Source: Deltaproteobacteria bacterium (GTDB lineage Bacteria > Desulfobacterota > Binatia > UTPRO1). From it: DNA of 60,486 nucleotides. The DNA lies in contig JACQEO010000044.1 of assembly GCA_016200545.1 (NCBI GenBank), positions 1-60,486 on the forward strand, read 5' to 3'. A program made the translations under genes and the position numbers. Positions within the stretch are counted from its first letter, which is position 1. Every line of letters begins with the position of its first letter. The notes beneath the pieces are model-generated. The model was not told the DNA's origin, ran no database searches, and worked only from the letters and a program-made list of their open reading frames with translations. Shown here piece after piece: positions 26,731 to 35,534 of the stretch.

Positions 26731-26926
26731 TTGTGCAGAGGTTCCCTAGCCGAAGGCGGGGTACCTTCGGCACGCGATTCGTCGCAAGATACGCGTACGT
26801 AGTGGCGTCTCGTGCGCTCGGTCTGTCGCAATGGCCGCGTCGCTCAAGAGCCGCGGCGCACCTCGGCGAACTAGTCGAGGTGGGCCGGGCGAAGGCGGCG
26901 GGCTCTCGCGGCACAGCAACACACGC

Positions 26927-27691
26927 CTACAGCTCCCAGGGAACGTCGTGCCGCCTGCGCGGCCTCGGCCTGGGCACTGCTAGCGGCACCTGCCGGCGAG
27001 GCGCCAACGGCACCGCTGCAATCGGCGCGCGGGTCGTCCTGGGCACGGCCCACCGAAGATATGCCCACGCAGCTAGAGCGCCGGACAGGTGGCCCACGTT
27101 GGCGATGTTCCCACCGCGCTCCGCGGCGAGCGTCAGGTAGAGTTCGATCGCCCCGAGCATCGGAGCCGCATGCCTCATGCGCACGGGGAAGAGGCCCCAG
27201 ACCATCAGCATACGGTCAGGGAAGTAGGTCGCCTGCGCGACTAGGAGACCGAAGATCACGCCCGAGTACCCGAACGCGACGATGCCCGTGCCGAGGCTCC
27301 AGGTGAGAAATGCGGCCAGCGAAGCGATGCCGCAGAGCGCCGAGAAGAGGACGTAACGCGCCCGGCCCAGTCGCCGTTCGACGTCCGGGCCAAGCATCCA
27401 GAGCGACAGCATGTTGAAGCCAAGATGGGTGAGGTCGAGGTGGACGAAGGGCGCGGTCATGAACTCAAACAGCCAGAGGCGGCGGACAACTCCGACGTAC
27501 GAGATGCCGAAGATTCCGACGGCGTCGTCCCAGTCGACCACATGGAGGAGGTCGAGGACCGAAAGGCCGAGGAAGGCCGCGACACAGATCGCGATCACGG
27601 CCGTCGTAACGCTGTCGGGTGCCGGACCAGGTCCGAACATCGATCCGAGCCGGGCCAGTCCACTCACACCACCACGCTCGAACCTTGTCAT
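26927..27691 (-). CDS. Rhomboid-family intramembrane serine protease
   Basis: This 254-residue protein has about six membrane segments. The catalytic dyad is visible: Ser143 in G-Y-S-G and His201 in G-H-L-S-G. An N-terminal-side H-L-G-F-N-M-L motif (89-95) supplies the oxyanion-helping residues known in rhomboids. These proteases cut membrane proteins within the bilayer. The C-terminal 40 residues are Pro/Arg-rich and cytoplasmic. The ATG follows GGGGAG closely. The 239 bases upstream, toward the P450 gene, hold nothing recognisable. Confidence 0.85.
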   Translation of the reverse strand: MTRFERGGVSGLARLGSMFGPGPAPDSVTTAVIAICVAAFLGLSVLDLLHVVDWDDAVGIFGISYVGVVRRLWLFEFMTAPFVHLDLTHLGFNMLSLWMLGPDVERRLGRARYVLFSALCGIASLAAFLTWSLGTGIVAFGYSGVIFGLLVAQATYFPDRMLMVWGLFPVRMRHAAPMLGAIELYLTLAAERGGNIANVGHLSGALAAWAYLRWAVPRTTRAPIAAVPLAPRRQVPLAVPRPRPRRRHDVPWEL

Positions 27692-27930
27692 CTCCCCATC
27701 ATACGTAGGAAGGGCCGGACTACCGGATCTGGGTCAGTGATATCAGTTGGCGCTTCGCCTGCTCGCGCGACACCAGTACAAGGTAGCGACGCCGGGTATC
27801 AGAGGTTGTGTGTTCGCAGTTGTATCAGTTTGAAGCAAAGGCGCCGCGCGGACTCTCGACCCCTGGCGCTCGTCCGCTCGATGGGTCACGGTCCCTCCGC
27901 GAGATCTCCGTGGGCCGCATCCCGGCGCGC

Positions 27931-29139
27931 TCAGCGAAACGTCACCGGGAGCGTCGCGAGTCCACGAAAAAAGATTTGCGGCTTCCAGCACGGAACGTCG
28001 TCGACGAGGGTGAGCTGCCGAAAACGCTTGAAGAGTGCGGTGAAGGCGATCTGCGCCTCGAGCCTCGCCAACGCCGCGCCGAGGCAGAAGTGGATGCCGT
28101 GGCCGAATGCGAGGTGTGGGGCGGACTCGCGCGTGACGATGAGCGCGTCGGGGTCGTCGAACCGACCGGGGTCGCGATTGGCCGCCGCGATCATCACCGC
28201 CACCGAGTCTCCGCGTCGAATGCGGCGACCGTGCAAGTCGACGTCGGCGGCGGCAACCTTGATCTTGCCGGCGACCGGGGGATCGTAGCGGAGAAACTCC
28301 TCCACGGCCGTCGGCACGCGCGCCGGGTCGTCTTGCAGGAGGCGGTACTGCGTCGGGTGCGACAAGAGGTGAAAGAGGCCGTTGCCGAGAAGATTCGTCG
28401 TCGTTTCGTGTCCCGCGAAGAGCAGCAGGACGCAGTTGGAGACGACTTCCTCGTGACTCAGCATGTCTCCACGATCCTCCGCCGCGAGCAGGAGACTCAC
28501 GAGATCGTCTTCCGCCCTGGCATACCGCGCCCGGATGAGCTCTCGGAAGTAGTCGAAGATGCTGTTGAGCCCCTGACCGGCCTCCTGAATGTTGTCGCTC
28601 CCGCGTTGGGCGCCGCCGATGTACGACGCGATCTGATCCGACCACGTCTTGATCCGCGGCAGGTCCGCGCTCGGCGTCCCGAGCATGGCGGCGATCACCG
28701 TGGCCGGAAGGGGAAACGCGAAGTCGGCGATGAAATCCATCGCGCCGCGCTCGGCGACGCGGTCGAAGAGCTCGTCGACGATCTGCTGGATACGCGGCTG
28801 CATGGTCTCGATTCGGCGCGGCGTGAAGGCTTTGCCGAGCAGTCCGCGGAGCCGCGTGTGATCCGGCGGATCGCGATACACCGCCCAGTCCCGCAACACC
28901 CTCGCGACCTCCTCGATGTCCGGACGGCGAGTCGCGAACTCGCTGCCGATGTTCCGAAAGCGATCCGAGGAATAGCGCAGCGGCTCTTGCAGGACCTGGA
29001 GGACGTCGTCGTAGCGCGTCACCACCCACATCTTGAGGCGTGGGCTCCAATGAACCGGATCGTGATCACGCAGCCACCGATACGCGGGATACGGGTTCTG
29101 TTGATTGGCCGGTCGAGCGAGATCGATGTCGAGCGCCAT
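27931..29139 (-). CDS. Cytochrome P450
   Basis: This 402-residue soluble heme monooxygenase is of the bacterial class. Signature elements are I-helix A-G-H-E-T-T near 243, the K-helix E-x-x-R in E-E-F-L-R near 285, and the heme-thiolate loop F-G-H-G-I-H-F-C-L-G near 345-354. It should insert one oxygen atom into an organic substrate using electrons from a ferredoxin; no redox partner gene is next to it. Length is normal. It is transcribed divergently from the kinase-ATPase gene. Substrate is unknown. Confidence 0.95.
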   Translation of the reverse strand: MALDIDLARPANQQNPYPAYRWLRDHDPVHWSPRLKMWVVTRYDDVLQVLQEPLRYSSDRFRNIGSEFATRRPDIEEVARVLRDWAVYRDPPDHTRLRGLLGKAFTPRRIETMQPRIQQIVDELFDRVAERGAMDFIADFAFPLPATVIAAMLGTPSADLPRIKTWSDQIASYIGGAQRGSDNIQEAGQGLNSIFDYFRELIRARYARAEDDLVSLLLAAEDRGDMLSHEEVVSNCVLLLFAGHETTTNLLGNGLFHLLSHPTQYRLLQDDPARVPTAVEEFLRYDPPVAGKIKVAAADVDLHGRRIRRGDSVAVMIAAANRDPGRFDDPDALIVTRESAPHLAFGHGIHFCLGAALARLEAQIAFTALFKRFRQLTLVDDVPCWKPQIFFRGLATLPVTFR

Positions 29140-29210
29140 GGTCGAATCCTAGCATCGGAAGCGCTTGACGTCCCGACGCCGGCCCGTGCTACTGCGGCGG
29201 ACGGAGCACC

Positions 29211-29252
29211 ATGAGCGTACGCGCAGAGCCCGTTCGTGGCGGTGCCCGGTGA
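29211..29252 (+). CDS. Possible 13-codon leader peptide
   Basis: An ATG with GGAG four to five bases upstream opens a 13-codon frame whose TGA overlaps the GTG start of the kinase-ATPase gene (GTGA at 29249-29252). It could couple or regulate translation of the big gene, or mark the original start before a frameshift. There is no other support. Confidence 0.3.
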   Translation: MSVRAEPVRGGAR

Positions 29253-32200
29253 CCGTCGCCGCCAAGCAGGGAACACGCCTCTCGCGCGCGTGGCTCCGAG
29301 CGGCATCTGCGGAGTCGCCCGCGGAGGCCGCGTCGACTCCGGCGGCGTCCACCACCGGTCCGCTCGGAATGATCGGCGCGCGGTACCAGTTGATCAACGA
29401 GATCGGGCACGGCGGGATGGGCTCGGTGCACCGTGTGCTCGATCGTCTCACTGGACGCATTCTCACGCTCAAGCGGCTGAAGATGGCTACCGGCCTCGCC
29501 GTGAGCAGTCCCGACGCCCGCGTCGTGCTCGCCGACGAGTTTCGCATCCTCGCGTCGTTGCGCCATCCGAACATCATCAGCGTCCTCGACTACGGCTTCG
29601 ACGACGATCGCGAACCCTACTTCACGATGGATCTCCAGGAAAACGCCCGGACGATCGTCGAGGCGGGAACGGACCAGCCGCTCGCGGTGCAGCTCGACCT
29701 ACTGGTGCAGACGCTGCGGGCGCTGGTCTATCTCCACCGCTGCGGCATCATCCATCGCGATCTGAAACCGGAGAACATTCTGGTCGTGAACGATCAGGTG
29801 AAGATCCTCGACTTCGGCCTGTCGTTCTCACGGTCGGCGGGCGACGCCGGCGAAGTCGGATGGGGGGGCACGCCCGCGTACACCGCCCCCGAGGTGCTCA
29901 AGTGCGGAAGCCCGAACGAGCGTTCCGACCTCTACGCCGTCGGCATGATCGCGTACGAGCTCTTCGTCGGCCGCTATCCCTTCGCGGAGGACCAATACCT
30001 CCCGTTGCGCATCATGAACACGCCGCTGCCGGGGCCGAATGACGCCATCGACCCGCGCCTGCGGCCGATCTTGGAACGCCTGCTCGCCAAGGATCCGGAG
30101 GCGCGCTACGCCGAGGCGAGCGCGGTGATCACCGCGCTCGCGTCGGGACTCAACCAGCCGTTTTTGGTGGAGACGGTCGCGACGCGCGAGAGCATTTTGC
30201 GGACCGCACCGCTCGTGGGGCGTGAGCGCGAGCTCGAGACCTTGCTTGCGGCCCTCCGCGAGGCGATGCGCGGAAGCGGTCGCACCTGGCTGGTCGGCGG
30301 TGAGAGCGGTGTCGGGAAGTCTCGTTTGCTGGACGAGATTCGCACGCGGGCGCTCATCGACGCGGTGCTGGTCGTGCGCGGGCAGGCGGTGAGTCAGGGG
30401 GGCGGTCCGTATCACGTCTGGCGGGACGTGCTGAGCAATTTGCTCCTGCGCATCGAAGTGAGCGACGACGCCGCCAAGGTCTTGAAGGCCATCGTCCCCG
30501 ATATCGCGGCGCTGCTCGGGCGGGAGGTCCCAGACGCGCCGGCCGCGGATTCCCAAGCCGCGCAAGCGCAACTGCTTTTCGCCGTCGAGGAGGTGTTCCG
30601 CGCGCAACCAAGCCCGGCGCTCGTGATTCTCGAGGATCTCCAGTGGGTCGGGAGCGAGAGTCTCACCATGCTCGCGTGGCTCACCCAACCCGTGACGACG
30701 CTGCCGATCCTGGTGTTGGGAAGCTTTCGCGACGACGACGCACCCGAGCTTCCGGCCGCGGTGAAAGACGCCCACCTGCTCATCTTGGGGCGGCTCGATG
30801 CCGCCGAGATCGCCGCGCTCGGGGAGTCGATGATCGGGCCGACCGCGCGGCGGGCGGACGTGATCGAGCTCCTGACACGGGAGACCGAGGGCCTCCCGTT
30901 CTTCATCGTCGAAGTCGTACGGACGTTGGCGGAGAGCAGCGGCAGGTTGGAGCAGATCACGGGCTCGGCCCTCCCGAGTCGGGTGATGTCCGGCGGCATG
31001 CAGCGCGTCGTCCGGCGCCGGTTGAGCCGGGTGCCGAGTGACGCCCTTCCGGCGCTGAAGGTCGCGGCGACCATCGGGCGAGAGATCGACGTCGACTTGA
31101 TGCGCGCTGCCCAGCCGAAGCTCGTCGTCGACGAGTGGGCGGATGCGTGCGCGCGGACGGCGGTGCTGACCCTGCGTGATCAGCAGTGGTGCTTCGCGCA
31201 CGACAAGCTCCGCGAGCAACTTCTCGAGGATCTGTCGCCGTCGGCGCGCCGCGCGCTCCACCGGACGGTCGCCGAGGCGATCGAGCGCACGTACCCTGAT
31301 CGGAACGAATACGTCACCGCGCTCGCGCATCACTGGCGCCAGGCAGGCGAGCCGAAATGCGAGGCGAGGTATGCCTACCACGCCGGCGTGCTGGCGCTCC
31401 AAACCGGCGCATGCCAGGAAGCGGTGGCGCATCTCAGCCGCACCCTCGAGCTGCTCCGTGTCGCCGACACCACGCCGGCACAGCGACGCGACTCCGGCGC
31501 CGCGACGGGGAGCGCACGCCCGAGGTCGCGCGCGTCGCGTCTCGATCTCAACGCACGCGTCGATCCCGACAGTCCCGAGTTCCACCTCGGACGAGTCGAG
31601 AGTGCCTTGTCGGAGGCAACCTACCGTCTCGGTGATCTCGGAAGCTGTCGTGAGCACTCCGAACGCGCGCTCGTTCATTTCGGTCAATACGTACCGAGCG
31701 GAAAACGCGGATGGCCGGCCGCGGTCGCCCGTCAGCTCGTCCTGCGCTGCGCCCAGGCACTGTGGAACCGACGACCCAGTAGTCCGACCGAGCACCGCCA
31801 CGTCGCCAGCGAGATCGGGCGCGTGCAGCTGCGCTTGACCGACACGCACTTCTACTCGTTGCGATTGCTGCCGATCCTCTGGTCGAGCCTGCGAACGGTG
31901 AATCAATGCGAGCCGGCGGGGCCGTCCCCGGAGTTGGCGCAGGGCTACGTCATCCTCGCGCTGCTGGCCGGTGCCGTCCCGCTGCGCTCGCTGGCGAATA
32001 CGTGGTCGCGGCGGGCGCTGATGATCGCCGAGAGCGCGGGCACTGAACGCGACGTCGCGTGGGTGTTGTCGCGGACGGCCGTCTTCCAGATCGCGATGTG
32101 CCTGTGGCGCGATGCGGAGGCGGGCATCGGCCGCGCCTCCGACATCGCGGAGCGCGTCGGAGATCTGCGGCTGTGGGAGGAATGCCATGGGCAGACGGGA

Positions 32201-32986
32201 GTGCTCGCGCTGTACAGCGGCCAGCTCACTCGCGGCCTCGCCCTCTTTGGCGACGCGCACCGACTGTGTCGTCGCAGCGGCAACCGCCAGATCGAGTGTT
32301 GGGGTCTCCTGGGACAAGGGGACATCCTCGTACGCCTCGGTCGCCACGACGAGGCGCTCGCCCTCTACGACGCAGCGCTCGCGAAGATCGACGAGAACGC
32401 GATGAAGACCGAGGCCATCTGGGGATTCGGCATGCTCGCGCTAGCGCGCCTGCACAGCGGCGATGCGCAGGGCGCATACGAGATGGCGGACCGAGCGCTC
32501 TGGCACGTCCTCAACTCGAAGCCCGTGGCCTACTGGACGCAGCAGGGCACCGCCGCCACCGCGGAAGTGTTCACCTCGCTGCTCGAGACGGATTGGCGAC
32601 CGAGTGCCGAGTCGAGGTCGACGATGGCGGAACGCGCACGCCAAGCGGTCGGGGCCATGCGCCGCTACGCGCGACACATTCCGCTCGGTCGGCCGCACGC
32701 GCATCTCTGGCATGGGCTGAACGAGTGGATCTCCGGGCACCACGCGCGCGCGTTCCGCCTCTGGCAGAAGACGCTCGACCTCGGCGAGTTGCTGCAGACA
32801 CCGTACGAGTGCGGGCGTGCGCATCTCGAGATCGGCCGGCATCTGCGCCAAGAGGCCTACGGACGCCGTCATCATCTCGATCAAGCAGCCGAGATCTTCG
32901 ATCGGCTCGGCTGCGCACCCGACCGTGAGCAGGCGCTCGCCGAGCTGGGGCGCGCGCGCATACCGGGATCGGGGAGCCGGACGTGA
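29249..32986 (+). CDS. Ser/Thr kinase fused to AAA/STAND-type ATPase and TPR region
   Basis: This 1245-residue signalling protein is of the PknK-like type. The kinase domain (about 44-300) has G-H-G-G-M-G, H-R-D-L-K-P-E-N (169-176) and DFG. An ATPase domain begins with P-L-V-G-R-E-R-E-L near 321, with Walker A G-E-S-G-V-G-K-S at about 351-358 and Walker B L-V-I-L-E-D-L near 434. The remaining roughly 550 residues are helical TPR-like repeats. Such proteins are cytoplasmic and join signal sensing to a regulated ATPase switch. The start is the GTG coupled to a short leader; an ATG at 29369 is an alternative. Its TGA overlaps the methyltransferase GTG. Confidence 0.9.
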   Translation: MTVAAKQGTRLSRAWLRAASAESPAEAASTPAASTTGPLGMIGARYQLINEIGHGGMGSVHRVLDRLTGRILTLKRLKMATGLAVSSPDARVVLADEFRILASLRHPNIISVLDYGFDDDREPYFTMDLQENARTIVEAGTDQPLAVQLDLLVQTLRALVYLHRCGIIHRDLKPENILVVNDQVKILDFGLSFSRSAGDAGEVGWGGTPAYTAPEVLKCGSPNERSDLYAVGMIAYELFVGRYPFAEDQYLPLRIMNTPLPGPNDAIDPRLRPILERLLAKDPEARYAEASAVITALASGLNQPFLVETVATRESILRTAPLVGRERELETLLAALREAMRGSGRTWLVGGESGVGKSRLLDEIRTRALIDAVLVVRGQAVSQGGGPYHVWRDVLSNLLLRIEVSDDAAKVLKAIVPDIAALLGREVPDAPAADSQAAQAQLLFAVEEVFRAQPSPALVILEDLQWVGSESLTMLAWLTQPVTTLPILVLGSFRDDDAPELPAAVKDAHLLILGRLDAAEIAALGESMIGPTARRADVIELLTRETEGLPFFIVEVVRTLAESSGRLEQITGSALPSRVMSGGMQRVVRRRLSRVPSDALPALKVAATIGREIDVDLMRAAQPKLVVDEWADACARTAVLTLRDQQWCFAHDKLREQLLEDLSPSARRALHRTVAEAIERTYPDRNEYVTALAHHWRQAGEPKCEARYAYHAGVLALQTGACQEAVAHLSRTLELLRVADTTPAQRRDSGAATGSARPRSRASRLDLNARVDPDSPEFHLGRVESALSEATYRLGDLGSCREHSERALVHFGQYVPSGKRGWPAAVARQLVLRCAQALWNRRPSSPTEHRHVASEIGRVQLRLTDTHFYSLRLLPILWSSLRTVNQCEPAGPSPELAQGYVILALLAGAVPLRSLANTWSRRALMIAESAGTERDVAWVLSRTAVFQIAMCLWRDAEAGIGRASDIAERVGDLRLWEECHGQTGVLALYSGQLTRGLALFGDAHRLCRRSGNRQIECWGLLGQGDILVRLGRHDEALALYDAALAKIDENAMKTEAIWGFGMLALARLHSGDAQGAYEMADRALWHVLNSKPVAYWTQQGTAATAEVFTSLLETDWRPSAESRSTMAERARQAVGAMRRYARHIPLGRPHAHLWHGLNEWISGHHARAFRLWQKTLDLGELLQTPYECGRAHLEIGRHLRQEAYGRRHHLDQAAEIFDRLGCAPDREQALAELGRARIPGSGSRT

Positions 32987-34386
32987 CACCTGCGGACGTC
33001 GCCCTCCTCACGTGTCCGACGTGCCGAGGCGCGCTCGTGTTCCTCGGCAAGACGGACGGCGACGCGATCGAGACCGGCTCGTTGCAGTGCCAGCGCTGCG
33101 CGCACGCATGGCCCGTACGCGCCGGCCTGCCGCACTTGTACGAGGAGGGCGCGGTACGCGGCAGCGATCGCTTCCTGCGTTTCGTCTACGACATCATCGC
33201 GCCGTTTCACGACGCTGCCGTCCGCTTCGCGCTCCCGTTGATGCAATTCTCCTCGGCCGAGGCCACGCGCGATGGCTACATGGAGCGGCTCGACCTCGCG
33301 AGCCTCGCGCCGCGGCGCGACGGCGTACCGCTCCGGATCTTGGAGGTCGGCATCGGCGGCGGCGCCAATCTCCCGCTCATCGAGCGCGATCTGCCCATGG
33401 ACGTCGACGTCGAGGTATGGGGCGCCGACTTGAGCGTGGGGATGATCGCGCAGTGCCGCCGGCGATTGCGGTCCGGACGCCTCGGTCTCCGTGTTCGCCT
33501 ACTCATGGCCGACGCCCACGACTTGCCGTTCCCCGATGCGAGTTTCGATCGCGTGTTCCACGTCGGTGGGATCGCCGGGTATCGGGATCCCGCGCGCGGC
33601 CTCGCCGAGATGGCACGCGTCGCGCGTCCGGGAACGCCGATCGTCGTCGTCGACGAGCAACTCGACCCGCACGGCTCGCACGGCCTCTACCAGCGTCTCA
33701 TCTTCCGCGCGATCACCATCTACGACCCGCGGCCGCACGCCCCACGCGAGCACGTTCCCGCCGGCGCCGTCGACGTCGTCGAAGAGCAGGTCAGCCGGTT
33801 CTACTACTGTCTGAGCTTCCGCATGCCTCCCACTCGCGCCGCGCAGGCGACGCCGCCGGGGGGCCAACCACCCATGTCTTCAGGAAATGAGGGCCATCCG
33901 ATGAGCACCGTCAAAGACATCCTCTCGAGCGCCGAGCTCGCGAACCTCGTGGCCGGCTACGACGAGGCAGCGATGAAAGGCATCCTGACCGGGTTCTTCC
34001 CGCAGGTGTACCCCCCGACGCAGGACTACATCGACGCGATCAGCGAGGCCTTCTACGGCGCGCTCCCGCCCGACGACGCGACTCCACCGCGCACCATGCT
34101 CTCGCTCCGCGACCGCGAGCGCTGTCTGATCTCCATTCTCGCATCGCGTGGGGCCGGTCTCACGCTCGCGATACACATGTACATCGCGCTGATGCATGAG
34201 ATCTCCGCCGAGGAGATCGCCCACATCCTTTTCCTCGCCGGCATCTACACCGGCGTCGACAATCTCGCCGGGGGGTTGAGCGCCGAAGTGAAGATGCTGA
34301 CGACGTTGAAAGTGCTCGCGGTGCTCCCACTACCTCCGGGCCCGCTGGCCGTCATCACCGCGCTGCGCGTAGCGTTTCCGCGCTAG
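32983..34386 (+). CDS. Zinc-ribbon SAM methyltransferase fused to a carboxymuconolactone decarboxylase-like domain
   Basis: This 467-residue protein has three parts. A Trm112-like zinc ribbon has CPTC (11-14) and CQRC near 36-39. A class I methyltransferase has glycine motif E-V-G-I-G-G-G near 121 and D-A-H-D-L-P-F near 178. From about 307, an AhpD/CMD-like helical domain has R-D-R-E-R ... E-E-I-A-H-I-L but no CxxC. The second part begins at an internal ATG (33901) with GAGGG upstream, so it may once have been a separate gene or may still be made separately. The GTG start overlaps the kinase stop. Substrate is unknown. Confidence 0.75.
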   Translation: MTPADVALLTCPTCRGALVFLGKTDGDAIETGSLQCQRCAHAWPVRAGLPHLYEEGAVRGSDRFLRFVYDIIAPFHDAAVRFALPLMQFSSAEATRDGYMERLDLASLAPRRDGVPLRILEVGIGGGANLPLIERDLPMDVDVEVWGADLSVGMIAQCRRRLRSGRLGLRVRLLMADAHDLPFPDASFDRVFHVGGIAGYRDPARGLAEMARVARPGTPIVVVDEQLDPHGSHGLYQRLIFRAITIYDPRPHAPREHVPAGAVDVVEEQVSRFYYCLSFRMPPTRAAQATPPGGQPPMSSGNEGHPMSTVKDILSSAELANLVAGYDEAAMKGILTGFFPQVYPPTQDYIDAISEAFYGALPPDDATPPRTMLSLRDRERCLISILASRGAGLTLAIHMYIALMHEISAEEIAHILFLAGIYTGVDNLAGGLSAEVKMLTTLKVLAVLPLPPGPLAVITALRVAFPR

Positions 34387-34511
34387 CAAGGTTGCTGAAA
34401 AAGGGGCATCTGCTGCGTTGCTCGGTCGTTCGCTTGTGCGGCGTAGCTGGCGCTACGCCTCCGCGCTCACTCGCTCGCGCCTTGCAGCTGCCCCTTTTTG
34501 AGCAACCTGCT
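34385..34511. repeat. REP/MITE-like inverted-repeat element, copy 1
   Basis: This 127-bp element has long inverted ends, GGTTGCTGAAAAAGGGGCA on the left and its near-complement TGCCCCTTTTTGAGCAACC on the right, plus an inner palindrome around GGCGTAG/CTACGCC. It lies between convergent genes and overlaps the methyltransferase stop codon. As RNA it would form a long hairpin, so it may also end transcription. Confidence 0.75.
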
Positions 34512-34569
34512 CGTGCTGAACCGGAAGCAATGGGAGGTTCCGCCCTTCGGGCGCTCATGTTGGATACGA

Positions 34570-34694
34570 GCAGGCTGCTCAAAAAGGCCGAGATGCGAGG
34601 CGCGAAGGCGCGAACGCGGAGGCGTAGCGCAAGCTACGCCGCACAAGTGAGCAACTGAGCAACGAAGCAGATTGGCCTTTTTCAGCAGCCTGCT
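34570..34694. repeat. REP/MITE-like inverted-repeat element, copy 2
   Basis: This 125-bp relative of copy 1 lies in opposite orientation, with ends AGCAGGCTGCTCAAAAAGGC and GCCTTTTTCAGCAGCCTGCT and an inner GGCGTAGCGCAAGCTACGCC palindrome. It ends 3 bases before the SDR gene stop. The 58 bases between the copies contain a small GCCCTTCGGGC hairpin. Confidence 0.75.
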
Positions 34695-34697
34695 ACG

Positions 34698-35534
34698 TCA
34701 ATCAGGACGGAGTACCATGTCGAACAGGCGCAGCGTCATCCCGCCCATGAAATCGATCGTCGCGCCGTTGAACCACTCGGCCTCTTCGTGGGTGAGGACG
34801 GAAACGAAGCGGGCGACCTCATCGAGCGTGCACATCCGTCCCGCGGGAATCATCTCGCGGTGCAACGCCTCCATGCGCTGAATCGCCTGCGGTCCGAGCA
34901 CGGTTTGGAGCGCCGGCGTCACCACGGTCCCGAACTGGAGGAGGTTCACGCGATGGCCGAGGCGGCCGAACTCGACCGCGAGATAGCGCACGTAGGTCTG
35001 CAAGGCGGCCTTCGCCGCGGCGATCAGACCGCAATTGTGGAGCATGTTGTCGTCATGGAGGGCGTTCGTCAGACCGAGTAATCGGGCGCGGGGAGCGAGC
35101 AGGTCCTGCTCGTGGAGCGTCTGCGCCCAATACGCAAAGGAATGGGCGAGATAGTTGAACGTCTTCTCGAACTGACGGGGATGGAAGGCGTCGCCGCGCG
35201 TCGACAAGAAGTGGCCGATCGACGCGCCCGAGATCGAGTGCACGAGCAGGCCGACCGCACGCGGGCCCATCGCACTCCGCACCGCCTCGGCGCACTCGCG
35301 GATGCCGTCGGGGTGTCCGGCGTCGCCGACGTGTATGACGACCCTCCGTCCCGTCGCGCGTAGCTCGTCCTCGAGATGGCGAGCCTCGTCGGGATAGTGG
35401 CCGCGATGGATGGCGAAGATGTGCAGCCCCGGATCGCGGATGACCGCACGCGCGATCGCCGCTCCGGTACCGGTGGAGGCGCCGAGGATCAACGCCCAAC
35501 GCTCGCGCTGCTCGGGAGAGTTCGGATCACTCAC
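34698..35534 (-). CDS. Short-chain dehydrogenase/reductase, FabI-like, lacking the usual Tyr
   Basis: This 278-residue Rossmann-fold oxidoreductase has G-A-S-T-G-T-G near residues 18-24. The later A-A-A-K-A-A-L segment with V-R-Y-L-A-V-E-F is close to the enoyl-ACP reductase (FabI) type of SDR, but the tyrosine expected seven residues before the Lys is Cys. A catalytic change or another substrate is therefore likely. It is the last gene of a four-gene overlapping lipid operon; its GTG overlaps the acyltransferase TGA. A role in reducing a fatty-acyl intermediate fits the context. Confidence 0.8.
   Translation of the reverse strand: MSDPNSPEQRERWALILGASTGTGAAIARAVIRDPGLHIFAIHRGHYPDEARHLEDELRATGRRVVIHVGDAGHPDGIRECAEAVRSAMGPRAVGLLVHSISGASIGHFLSTRGDAFHPRQFEKTFNYLAHSFAYWAQTLHEQDLLAPRARLLGLTNALHDDNMLHNCGLIAAAKAALQTYVRYLAVEFGRLGHRVNLLQFGTVVTPALQTVLGPQAIQRMEALHREMIPAGRMCTLDEVARFVSVLTHEEAEWFNGATIDFMGGMTLRLFDMVLRPD

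Larger units (their letters stand above)
25557..26745 (-). mobile_element. IS5-type insertion sequence
   Basis: This element of about 1.19 kb is bounded by short imperfect inverted ends, GGAAGCTCTG on the left and GGAACCTCTG read inward from the right. It is flanked by a CTAG duplication (25553-25556 and 26746-26749), the usual target form for the IS5 group. It carries one transposase gene on the minus strand. The size matches IS5 (about 1.2 kb). Confidence 0.8.

Noticed and set aside
29828..32347. Long 839-codon open frame on the minus strand
   Set aside because: It lies fully antisense to the kinase-ATPase-TPR gene, has shadow composition and no domain.
34385..34694. CRISPR array
   Set aside because: Only two inverted copies with long palindromic ends and no regular spacers; no cas genes nearby.
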